Of a stretch of 5,927 nucleotides of DNA, positions 1 through 5,792 are shown one piece after another; the first letter of the stretch is position 1; each line of letters begins with the position of its first letter. Both the position numbers and the translations under genes were made by a program. This DNA is from Methanobacteriota archaeon. Lineage in GTDB: Archaea > Thermoplasmatota > Poseidoniia > Poseidoniales > Poseidoniaceae. The stretch covers positions 4,215-10,141 of the forward strand of contig NZXL01000053.1 in assembly GCA_002697705.1 (NCBI GenBank), given 5' to 3'. The notes below the pieces were generated by a model. It did no database searches and was not told the DNA's origin. It saw only the letters and a list, made by a program, of their open reading frames with translations.

Positions 1-120
1 GGTGCAATCTTTTCTTGGTTATACATGAGATATCGTAGTATATGGGTTGCATGGGTTGCACATGCAATTGCGGATATTGCAATTTTCATAATTGCTTGGA
101 ATATGGTAATCGGCTTTTGA
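1..120 (+). CDS. CPBP family intramembrane metalloprotease, C-terminal fragment (5' end outside window)
   Basis: The open frame enters from the left edge and ends at TGA 118-120, leaving 39 residues. The fragment begins G-A-I-F-S-W-L-Y, has a short basic turn (R-Y-R-S) and then a hydrophobic helix containing W-V-A-H-A-I-A-D. This resembles the last conserved block of CPBP (Abi/CAAX-protease) membrane proteins: a G-x-x-x-x-x-L-Y stretch, then a helix with a metal-ligand His and an Asn or Asp four residues later (here H21 and D25 of the fragment). Family members are multi-pass membrane proteins, some of which cleave prenylated or signal-like peptides; many have no known substrate. The gene converges on the hydratase gene with no gap. 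The assignment rests on this one motif, so the family is likely but the function is open. Another polytopic membrane protein remains possible. Confidence 0.6.
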   Translation, partial: GAIFSWLYMRYRSIWVAWVAHAIADIAIFIIAWNMVIGF

Positions 121-966
121 TTACTTATGTTTCCATTTAGGAGTTTCTCGATTCAAGAATGCTTGTACTCCTATTTCTTTATCTTCACTATCAAAAAGCC
201 CAGCAAAGGCATCTGCTTCGATTGCTACCCCTTCTTTCAAACCGACTTCGAGTGAAGTTCTGATAGTTGATTTTGCTACTGCCAGTGTATTTGATGATTT
301 ACTGGCGATAATTTTAGCCATGTTCATTGTGAACTCTAATAGTTCATCAGGGCTTACTACATGGTTAACTAGACCTATTCGATTTGCTTCTTCTGCACCG
401 ATCATTTCTCCAGTCATCACCAGTTCCATCGTTTTTCCATAACCTAGAAGTTTCATCAAACGCTGTGTCGCTCCATATCCTGGAATAAGGCCGAGGTTAA
501 TTTCTGGAGTTCCAAATTTAGAGCGAGTACTTGCAATTCGTATATCGCAAGAACAAGCGACTTCACATCCCCCTCCAAGAGCAAAACCATCTACCATTGC
601 AATTGTAGGTTTGCTTAGAGACCAAATTGCTTCAACACCATTATCTGTAAATTGAATCTTTATCTCCTTGCTGTTTTTTCCAACAAATTCTGTAATGTCT
701 GCGCCGGCGACAAAAGCATTCGGTTTCGCTCTCTTACCTTCAGCAGGAGGTAATGGTTGGGCGCCTGTAATTACCACACAGCGAACCGAGTCTTCAGATT
801 CAACCCACTTGCACATTTTTTTAATTGATTCCATCACATCAAAGTTCAATGCATTCAATTTATTTGGACGATTGATTGTCACTAATGCTATACTTCCTTT
901 ACTGGTATCTTCGCCATCTGACGCAATTAATTCAACTTGAAGAACCTCGCTTTGTGGTGCGCTCAT
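121..966 (-). CDS. Enoyl-CoA hydratase/isomerase family protein (crotonase fold)
   Basis: The product is a 281-residue cytosolic crotonase-fold enzyme, close to the usual family length of about 260. By family it would hydrate trans-2-enoyl-CoA to 3-hydroxyacyl-CoA in beta-oxidation or a related acyl-CoA route. Visible blocks are N-R-P-x-K-L-N-A-L at 32-40, the oxyanion-hole segment A-G-A-D at 87-90, G-G-G-C-E at 131-135, and F-G-T-P-E at 151-155 followed by P-G-Y-G-A-T-Q-R-L. E135 and E155 match the two catalytic glutamates of rat mitochondrial hydratase (E144 and E164), so true hydratase activity is plausible. The loop between T67-G68 and F85 is about 12 residues longer than in the rat enzyme and rich in Pro and Lys. 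The ATG at 966-964 is the only ATG before codon 44; no clear Shine-Dalgarno precedes it, and the frame stays open upstream without another usual start. It is transcribed divergently from the ABC operon, so it is probably a single-gene unit. The exact acyl substrate cannot be read from sequence. Confidence 0.92.
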   Translation of the reverse strand: MSAPQSEVLQVELIASDGEDTSKGSIALVTINRPNKLNALNFDVMESIKKMCKWVESEDSVRCVVITGAQPLPPAEGKRAKPNAFVAGADITEFVGKNSKEIKIQFTDNGVEAIWSLSKPTIAMVDGFALGGGCEVACSCDIRIASTRSKFGTPEINLGLIPGYGATQRLMKLLGYGKTMELVMTGEMIGAEEANRIGLVNHVVSPDELLEFTMNMAKIIASKSSNTLAVAKSTIRTSLEVGLKEGVAIEADAFAGLFDSEDKEIGVQAFLNRETPKWKHK

Positions 967-1038
967 GACAATGCCAGCAGGAAGGACTTCATGATTTATG
1001 CGTATTAATTTGTTAAACCAATAGTAAAAAGCGGAGCG
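967..1038. promoter_or_regulatory. Divergent promoter spacer between hydratase and ABC operon
   Basis: These 72 bases lie between the two diverging start codons, so promoters for both should be here or just inside the genes. The A+T-rich core at 994-1016 includes TTTATG (995-1000) and the self-complementary ATTAAT (1004-1009). Either could act as an archaeal TATA box: the first lies about 40 bases before the ABC ATPase start, the second about 40 bases before the hydratase start on the other strand. Both would give short leaders if transcription begins 25-30 bases downstream. No convincing purine-rich BRE was picked out, so the exact boxes are tentative. Confidence 0.35.
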
Positions 1039-1833
1039 ATGTTAGGTCATCATATGGGTGAAACAGAAGTACCTTTGGTCAAGGCAGTAGATATGGCTAA
1101 GAAATATGGAGACTTCATCGCTTTACATCCATTGAATGTCGAAGTTCATTCGGGTGAATTTTTTGGAGTGTTTGGGCCAAATGGTGCAGGTAAATCGACA
1201 TTCATAAAATTACTTACAGGTCAATTGAAACCGAGTAAGGGTTTGATCGAAATTCTTGGAATAAATGCTGTAAAAGACCCACAGAAACTCAAAGCTAACA
1301 TTGGGATTGTTCCAGAGTCTGAATCGCCACCATCATTTCTAACGCCAGTCGAGTTTCTTGAATTTGTAGCAACATTAAGGAATGTTAATGATTTTAAGAA
1401 TGAAGTTGAATATTGGTTGGATTGGTTCGGTTTAGAAGAGAAAAGAAACACAATGTGTAAAGATCTATCAAAAGGTCAGCGCCAAAAAGTAATGCTAGCA
1501 GCAGCCTTTATCCATAGGCCAAAGTTATTATTTTTGGATGAACCATTTGCTAATTTAGATCCGATATATCAGCGTAAATGTAGGCAATGGTTGCTCGACC
1601 ATGTGGAAAATGGAGGGACAATCTTCCTGTGTTCTCACGTACTAGAAATGGCAGAGAGAATGTGCAATAGAATGGCCATTATCAATGATGGAAAAGTTCT
1701 CGCCGCAGGTTCAGTCAGCGACCTGAAACTTTCCAATGAAGAAACATTAGAAGATGTTTTCATCAGACTAGTTGGCCGTTCTATCGAGGATATGGAGAGG
1801 TTTAACGAAGAAGGAATCTCTGAGGAGGAATAG
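1039..1833 (+). CDS. ABC-2 type exporter, ATP-binding subunit
   Basis: This 264-residue protein carries every motif of an ABC nucleotide-binding domain: Walker A G-P-N-G-A-G-K-S-T (46-54), a Q-loop region I-V-P-E with Glu93 where many families have Gln, signature L-S-K-G-Q (143-147), Walker B L-L-F-L-D-E-P (163-169), D-loop A-N-L-D (171-174) and switch His200. The L-S-K-G-Q signature and a Glu in the Q-loop position are common in the CcmA/NatA/DrrA-like group that pairs with ABC-2 permeases, which fits the next gene. After about residue 245 it ends in an acidic tail. It should work as a dimer on the cytoplasmic face, powering export of an unknown cargo. The ATG at 1039 has GGAG only two bases upstream, too close for pairing. 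The in-frame ATG at 1054 (Met6) has AGGT at 1044-1047 with six bases of spacing, so the true start may be Met6. The end of the gene holds the ribosome binding site of the permease. Confidence 0.93.
   Translation: MLGHHMGETEVPLVKAVDMAKKYGDFIALHPLNVEVHSGEFFGVFGPNGAGKSTFIKLLTGQLKPSKGLIEILGINAVKDPQKLKANIGIVPESESPPSFLTPVEFLEFVATLRNVNDFKNEVEYWLDWFGLEEKRNTMCKDLSKGQRQKVMLAAAFIHRPKLLFLDEPFANLDPIYQRKCRQWLLDHVENGGTIFLCSHVLEMAERMCNRMAIINDGKVLAAGSVSDLKLSNEETLEDVFIRLVGRSIEDMERFNEEGISEEE
1822..1828 (+). promoter_or_regulatory. Ribosome binding site that fixes the permease TTG start
   Basis: GAGGAGG lies within the last codons of the ATPase gene and ends seven bases before TTG 1836-1838. This near-ideal match to the 16S rRNA tail at the right distance supports the non-ATG start. 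It also shows that the permease is translated from the same message, with the stop TAG at 1831-1833 between the site and the start. Confidence 0.8.
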
Positions 1834-1835
1834 GT

Positions 1836-3530
1836 TTGCCTGGTATTTTGATTTCATCTAAAGATTGGGATGAAGTCGAATCGAATACCAAAATAACTCA
1901 TCTAGGAACCGGTTCTCAGGGGCAAAAATTGCACAACCCAATGCGTGGCTTCTCTGCTTTTATTGCAACCTTCAAAGTAATGTTCAAGGAAGAATTTAGG
2001 AAAAATATTGAATTTGCTAAAGCAAGACAAGTAATCTTATTCCCTCTTTTATTATCAGTAGTTACAATGATTTCAACCATTGGATTACAATTTCTTGTAG
2101 GGGATTCGGCAGCACAAACTAGTGATATCGAATCGAAAACTTTCACATGGCAAGAGTTACGTTTTGGCCTACATTTGCCGTTACTAGTGTTTAGCCTTGG
2201 AATGGGGACATTTGCATTTATGGGTCGTGATGCCTTGATTCGAAGGACAGGAACTAAAAATTTCTTACTCGCATCCCCTGCTTTACAACCATTACCAAAT
2301 TCCGTTGCTCATTTTGTTTACTTCATCAAGGATTTATGCTTCTATGTTTTGCTAATACTTTCTCCAATAATTTTTGGAATGTTTTTGGGGATTGGACTAG
2401 AGACAGTTGCTTCGATCAAAACCCCTTTGGAAATTAGTAGTCTGCCATGGACTTGGATTGCGATGGTAGTTACACTCGCTCAAGGTTTGGTTTTTTCCTT
2501 CCTAGCCTCAGCCTTATGGATGCGTGGTAGGCCGTATACCATTCTTGGTCCAATGTTGATTGTTTTATTCGGAATTTGTGCAGGTATTGGTGCGTTTGAT
2601 TTGGAATGGTTCTTACTAGGTCTAAAGGTTCAATCGAGTCAGAATATTATGATAGCTATATTTTCATTTATTGTCTGTATTGGGTTAGGCTACCTTTCAT
2701 CTTTACTCATAGTGGATGATTTTGATGTGAGTGTGGTCGAGAAAGGCGATATGTTACAACCAATTTATCAGAGACTTGGCTTCCTTGGCAAGGGAGAGGT
2801 TAGGTTGATAGTCGCTAAGGAATTTGTTGATTTATTCCGCTCAGGTTCTATCAAAAAGATGACAGTATCTTATGCGATTCCACTTTTGGTATTACTAGGA
2901 ATGGCTTGGCTAATCGACTTTGCAGAAGCACCAATACCGATTAATCTACTATCATATGCTCCATTCTTAGGATTTTTTGGTTTCAATTTTTACTCATGGC
3001 TGACAATTTTGGATTCTCCCGAATTCATGAATGGCCTTCCTCTTAGAGTCCCACAACTGATCAGAGCAAAAGTTGTAGTCTACTTTTTGGCAACATCATG
3101 GATATCTTTGATATTCATTGTTTTGATGGCTTGGAGATTAGATGAGTGGGCCTCTCTTCCAACTAGCATCATTGTGATGTTTGCAAATTCGATATACATT
3201 GTAGCATTAACTGCTTACCTTATGGGTCTTAGGCCGAATCAAGCAATATTTGATGCATCGATAATGATATGGTTTTGGATTGGAACCGTTTTGCCTCTCC
3301 TAGGATTATTCTTACTCTCATTTACCCAAGGCGATGTTTCTCTTTACGGTAATTGGTGGGAGCGAGCCTCTCAAGACGGTCTTGCAGCAACAGCAGCAAT
3401 GTATGATGAGAGTCTAGTTCAACAAGGATATATGGGTATGATAACAATTTCAGTGATTTTACTTATGGCTTCTACTCTACTATGGAAATTGATGGATAGG
3501 CGTTGGGGCGACTCACATTTCAACAACTAA
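1836..3530 (+). CDS. ABC-2 type exporter permease, probable fused two-repeat (about 12-helix) form
   Basis: The 564-residue protein starts at TTG, two bases after the ATPase stop, under a strong ribosome binding site. A soluble N-terminus of about 60 residues is followed by hydrophobic segments near 66-88, 111-130, 159-186, 205-228, 236-258, 270-292, 345-361, 372-392, 411-432, 442-462, 474-496 and 532-550, about 12 helices. The two halves look alike. K-E-E-F-R-K-N-I (51-58) matches K-E-F-V-D-L-F-R (328-335), each before a first helix. The A-S-P-A-L-Q-P-L-P loop (146-154) matches G-L-P-L-R-V-P-Q-L (400-408). L-W-M-R-G-R-P-Y-T-I (227-236) matches Y-L-M-G-L-R-P-N-Q-A-I (461-471). Typical ABC-2 permeases have six helices and dimerise, so this chain probably forms the whole channel with two copies of the ATPase. 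It would be an exporter in the cytoplasmic membrane. The cargo is unknown, and neither motifs nor neighbours point to a drug, lipid, polysaccharide or peptide. Confidence 0.85.
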   Translation: MPGILISSKDWDEVESNTKITHLGTGSQGQKLHNPMRGFSAFIATFKVMFKEEFRKNIEFAKARQVILFPLLLSVVTMISTIGLQFLVGDSAAQTSDIESKTFTWQELRFGLHLPLLVFSLGMGTFAFMGRDALIRRTGTKNFLLASPALQPLPNSVAHFVYFIKDLCFYVLLILSPIIFGMFLGIGLETVASIKTPLEISSLPWTWIAMVVTLAQGLVFSFLASALWMRGRPYTILGPMLIVLFGICAGIGAFDLEWFLLGLKVQSSQNIMIAIFSFIVCIGLGYLSSLLIVDDFDVSVVEKGDMLQPIYQRLGFLGKGEVRLIVAKEFVDLFRSGSIKKMTVSYAIPLLVLLGMAWLIDFAEAPIPINLLSYAPFLGFFGFNFYSWLTILDSPEFMNGLPLRVPQLIRAKVVVYFLATSWISLIFIVLMAWRLDEWASLPTSIIVMFANSIYIVALTAYLMGLRPNQAIFDASIMIWFWIGTVLPLLGLFLLSFTQGDVSLYGNWWERASQDGLAATAAMYDESLVQQGYMGMITISVILLMASTLLWKLMDRRWGDSHFNN

Positions 3531-3546
3531 TTTGCTATTAAGTAAA

Positions 3547-3566
3547 TCTTATGTGAATCCATAAGA
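3547..3566. repeat. Short inverted repeat (7-base stem, 6-base loop)
   Basis: TCTTATG (3547-3553) and CATAAGA (3560-3566) are exact reverse complements around the loop TGAATC. The repeat sits 17 bases after the permease stop and about 36 bases before the kinase start. It could be a weak hairpin at the end of the ABC message or a dimeric-repressor site. No T-run follows it, so a bacterial-style terminator is unlikely. Short repeats of this size can also arise by chance in A+T-rich spacers. Confidence 0.4.
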
Positions 3567-3568
3567 GG

Positions 3569-3574
3569 TATATT
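3569..3574 (+). promoter_or_regulatory. Candidate TATA-like box for the kinase gene
   Basis: TATATT lies 27 bases before the preferred ATG at 3602. If used, transcription would begin close to the start codon and the message would be almost leaderless, which would leave out the AAGGG ribosome site. The alternative A+T stretch at 3537-3546 would give a leader of about 35 bases that includes that site. The two cannot be separated by sequence alone. Confidence 0.25.
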
Positions 3575-3590
3575 CAAGGGCGTCCGTCTC

Positions 3591-3595
3591 AAGGG
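3591..3595 (+). promoter_or_regulatory. Ribosome binding site that decides the kinase start
   Basis: AAGGG ends six bases before ATG 3602 but is directly adjacent to TTG 3596, which leaves no room for a ribosome to use the upstream TTG. The site therefore favours the shorter 184-residue product. Confidence 0.55.
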
Positions 3596-3601
3596 TTGCT
3601 C

Positions 3602-4156
3602 ATGGGAAGAGTCCTTGCTGTGTGTGGTTTACCAGGCTCTGGCAAGGGTGAGTTCGCTGCAGTTATACAACGTTCTGGGATTCCCATTTTATCCATGGGT
3701 GACATGGTTAGGGCGGAAGTAAGCAGGCTCGGAGTTGAAGAAAGCCCAGGAATTTTTGGACAAGTCGCCGCTCAATTAAGAGCTGAATTTGGCGATGATG
3801 TATTGGCGAAAAGGCTATGCGACGCTGTGGATGAATTGCTTGAAGAAAACCCGATTATTCTCATTGAAGGCCTTAGAGGGACTGCAGAATTTGATTTATT
3901 TCACTCTAGATGGGGTGATACATTTTCGACAATAGCGATCACTGCCTCTGTAGATGTAAGATTTCAAAGAATACAAAGCAGGGGTCGTTCAGAAGATGGC
4001 GACTATGCTGCCTTTGAAGTAAGGGAGAAACGGGAAACAGGATGGGGTCTTGACAAGTTGATTGAGTCGGCCGACATCGTCCTTCCAAACGATTCTAATC
4101 TCGAAGATTTTTATTCTCTCTGCGAAAATTGGCTTGAACAATTCAAAAACTCTTGA
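3602..4156 (+). CDS. UPF0200-like archaeal P-loop nucleotide kinase (CoaE/adenylate-kinase related)
   Basis: The 184-residue cytosolic protein has Walker A G-L-P-G-S-G-K-G (9-16), then P-I-L-S-M-G-D-M-V-R (28-37), where the substrate-binding block of the family lies. I-E-G-L-R-G (88-93) is the usual second-strand motif with an acidic residue. A lid-like basic segment R-I-Q-S-R-G-R-S-E-D (123-132) is followed by W-G at 148-149. The order G-M-P-G-x-G-K-G, S-M-G-D, R-G-R-S-x-D, W-G, A-D and a short acidic C-terminus fits UPF0200, an archaeal family grouped near dephospho-CoA kinase and adenylate kinase. To my knowledge its substrate is not settled. A TTG at 3596 would add two residues, but AAGGG (3591-3595) touches it directly; the ATG at 3602 has that site at six bases, so 3602 is chosen. 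Spacers on both sides suggest its own unit. Any functional link to its membrane-system neighbours is unproven. Confidence 0.85.
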   Translation: MGRVLAVCGLPGSGKGEFAAVIQRSGIPILSMGDMVRAEVSRLGVEESPGIFGQVAAQLRAEFGDDVLAKRLCDAVDELLEENPIILIEGLRGTAEFDLFHSRWGDTFSTIAITASVDVRFQRIQSRGRSEDGDYAAFEVREKRETGWGLDKLIESADIVLPNDSNLEDFYSLCENWLEQFKNS

Positions 4157-4160
4157 CGGC

Positions 4161-4191
4161 TTTTGATTTTGCCTCGCAGGGTTGTGGTTTT
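4161..4191 (+). terminator. Candidate T-rich archaeal terminator after the kinase gene
   Basis: Shortly after the TGA at 4154-4156 the + strand has TTTT (4161-4164), TTTT (4167-4170) and a third T-run near 4188-4191. Archaeal RNA polymerase can stop at such T-tracts without a hairpin. The runs are short, so efficiency is uncertain. Confidence 0.3.
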
Positions 4192-4205
4192 CTGTTGAAA
4201 TTTCA

Positions 4206-4249
4206 CCGAAGTGTTATAGTCGGCCGATGCATGTGATAGAATGCTTCGG
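4206..4249 (+). promoter_or_regulatory. Candidate promoter with palindrome upstream of the secretion ATPase
   Basis: TTATAG (4214-4219) lies about 45 bases before the ATG at 4263. With transcription beginning about 25 bases later it would give a leader of about 20 bases, enough to include the ribosome site GAGGG (4251-4255). Immediately after the box is the perfect 8-base palindrome TCGGCCGA (4220-4227), overlapping a second palindrome ATGCAT (4227-4232). A 6-base inverted repeat, CCGAAG (4206-4211) and CTTCGG (4244-4249), brackets the whole element. A regulator bound at the palindrome would sit at the polymerase entry site, so repression is conceivable. This is inferred from layout only. Confidence 0.35.
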
Positions 4250-4250
4250 C

Positions 4251-4255
4251 GAGGG
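4251..4255 (+). promoter_or_regulatory. Ribosome binding site of the secretion ATPase
   Basis: GAGGG ends seven bases before ATG 4263. Two other ATG triplets at 4256 and 4259 are in other frames, and the spacing selects the 4263 start. Confidence 0.6.
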
Positions 4256-4262
4256 ATGATGT

Positions 4263-5786
4263 ATGGCGCGAAAAAAAGGGAGTAGAGGTAAACGCCAAAG
4301 AGCCCAGCAAAGAGCCCAGTATGATGAGCTTGACAAATACCCTGTTTTGCCGCCTCACGCATTTGCTAGAGTTGTGAGGGATAGACAAACTCTAAACATC
4401 ATTTATCAAATCATTGAACCCCCTATGACAAAGAAAGAAGAGGGCTATAGAGACGAAATAATGGACATCTTCATCCGTTCCTTGACAGCTAATATCGAAG
4501 AGATAGATGCCAATCCAGAAGCATATATCAGAACGGCTATGGATAAAGTCATCAAATCATATGGTATGAAAATCAACAAGAAATCTAAATCTAAGATTTT
4601 TTATTACCTTAGAAGAGATTTGATTGGATATGGGCAGATGGATGTTTTGATGAATGATGCCAATGTAGAAGATATTTCTTGCGACGGTACTAATGTCCCT
4701 ATTTTTGCTTATCATCGTAAATTCGAATCAGTGGAAACAACTTGTGTTTGGCCAGAAGATGATATGCTTGAATCATATGTAATCAAACTGGCACAGCGTT
4801 GCGGGAAGCACATTTCAGTCGCTGACCCACTTTTGGATGCAACATTGATGGATGGTTCAAGAATTGTTATGAAACTCGGTCACGAAGTTTCTACTCGTGG
4901 TTCATCATTCTGTATTCGTAGATTCAAGGATGACCCATTCTCTCCGGCAGATATTATTGCTTTTAGAACAATGTCTTCTCTAATGGTTGCTTACCTTTGG
5001 ATTGCATTCCAAAATGAAGTACCTATGCTGTTTGTAGGTGGTACTGCATCAGGAAAGACAACAACTCTAAACGCTATGTGCATTTTTATTCCATGGCAAA
5101 TGAAGATTGTTTCCATCGAATCAACACGTGAAGTTAACATTCCTCAGCCGAATTGGGTGCCAGGTCTAACTCGGCAAGGTTTTGGTGGAGAATCTACGGA
5201 GGGAGTAATTGGTGAGTTCGAGTTACTAAAAGCCGCACTTCGTGAACGGCCTGAATATATTATTGTGGGTGAGATTCGTGGTGCTGAGGCTTATGTTCTG
5301 TTCCAAGCTATGGCTACAGGTCACTGTGCTTATTCAACAGTGCACGCAGATTCGGTACCTTCTCTTGTTCACAGATTAGAAAATAAACCAATTGATATCC
5401 CTCGTGTTCTTCTTCCAGCACTTGAGGCTTGTTGTATTCAAATTCAGACAAGAATTAACGGAAAGCGTGTTCGAAGAACCAAGCAATTAGTCGAGATTGT
5501 CGGGATAGATCCTAACTCGTTGGAAGTAATCACGAATGAAGTATTCCGTTGGGACGTAACCACTGATGATTTCATATTTAGTGGTAAATCATATGTTCTT
5601 GAGAAAATCATGGTAAAACTAAACTATTCACAAGATGATATGAGAAGAGAATTAAGGACTCGTAAAAGAATTCTTGAATGGATGGTATTGAATGATATCC
5701 GTAAGGCTGACCAAGTTTCACAGATTGTTACTGAATACTATGTACGTCCAAATGAAATTCTAGCACGTGTCGACGGTCTACGTTGA
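4263..5786 (+). CDS. Type II/IV secretion system (pilus-type) ATPase, archaeal GspE2/VirB11-like
   Basis: The 507-residue cytoplasmic hexameric motor ATPase powers assembly of a type IV pilus-like filament through a membrane platform protein. Residues 1-20 form a strongly basic tail. About 60-240 is the N-terminal substrate/neck region, with D-L-I-G-Y-G-x-M-D-V-L-M, N-V-E-D-I-S-C-D-G, G-K-H-I-S-V-A-D-P-L-L-D-A-T and T-R-G-S-S-F-x-I-R-x-F, all typical of the archaeal branch. The core has Walker A G-G-T-A-S-G-K-T-T (259-267), an Asp-box region I-E-S-T-R-E (285-290) with the expected Glu286, Walker B-like V-G-E-I-R-G-A-E-A (335-343) and a His-box with H354 and S-T-V-H-A-D-S (358-364). All catalytic blocks are present, so it should be active. 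Length fits archaeal GspE/ArlI proteins. No ArlH-like gene lies upstream, so I favour a pilus or secretion motor over an archaellum motor, but cannot exclude the latter. It is followed after 13 bases by the probable platform gene, giving one operon. Confidence 0.93.
   Translation: MARKKGSRGKRQRAQQRAQYDELDKYPVLPPHAFARVVRDRQTLNIIYQIIEPPMTKKEEGYRDEIMDIFIRSLTANIEEIDANPEAYIRTAMDKVIKSYGMKINKKSKSKIFYYLRRDLIGYGQMDVLMNDANVEDISCDGTNVPIFAYHRKFESVETTCVWPEDDMLESYVIKLAQRCGKHISVADPLLDATLMDGSRIVMKLGHEVSTRGSSFCIRRFKDDPFSPADIIAFRTMSSLMVAYLWIAFQNEVPMLFVGGTASGKTTTLNAMCIFIPWQMKIVSIESTREVNIPQPNWVPGLTRQGFGGESTEGVIGEFELLKAALRERPEYIIVGEIRGAEAYVLFQAMATGHCAYSTVHADSVPSLVHRLENKPIDIPRVLLPALEACCIQIQTRINGKRVRRTKQLVEIVGIDPNSLEVITNEVFRWDVTTDDFIFSGKSYVLEKIMVKLNYSQDDMRRELRTRKRILEWMVLNDIRKADQVSQIVTEYYVRPNEILARVDGLR
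4296..4319 (+). repeat. Perfect 12-base tandem duplication inside the secretion ATPase gene
   Basis: CAAAGAGCCCAG occurs twice back to back (4296-4307 and 4308-4319). Both copies are in frame and encode Q-R-A-Q at residues 12-15 and 16-19, lengthening the basic N-terminal tail by four residues. All 12 bases match, including third codon positions, which suggests a recent duplication. Confidence 0.85.
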
Positions 5787-5787
5787 T

Positions 5788-5792
5788 GGGGG
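5788..5792 (+). promoter_or_regulatory. Ribosome binding site of the platform-protein gene
   Basis: GGGGG (followed by A) ends seven bases before ATG 5800. It supports that start over the ATG at 5786 that overlaps the ATPase stop, whose frame closes after three codons. Confidence 0.55.

Noticed and set aside
668..940. + strand open frame of 90 codons opposite the hydratase gene
   Set aside because: It lies wholly antisense to a gene with intact catalytic motifs, shows no recognisable domain and has no ribosome site; it is a shadow frame.
1836..3530. Possible gene fusion by assembly error in the long permease
   Set aside because: The frame is continuous with uniform composition and a connecting hydrophilic linker near 293-340. 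A natural tandem permease explains it better.
4270..4280. Run of seven A followed by GGG just after the secretion ATPase start, as a programmed frameshift site
   Set aside because: The zero frame continues correctly into the conserved domains, and a shift there gives no sensible product. The run simply encodes R-K-K-G.
4111..4388. Two - strand open frames (83 and 61 codons) spanning the spacer before the secretion ATPase
   Set aside because: They overlap each other in different frames, cover the promoter-like spacer and both flanking genes, and show no ribosome site or known motif. Their Cys/Phe/Ser-rich character is what antisense reading of the basic tail gives.
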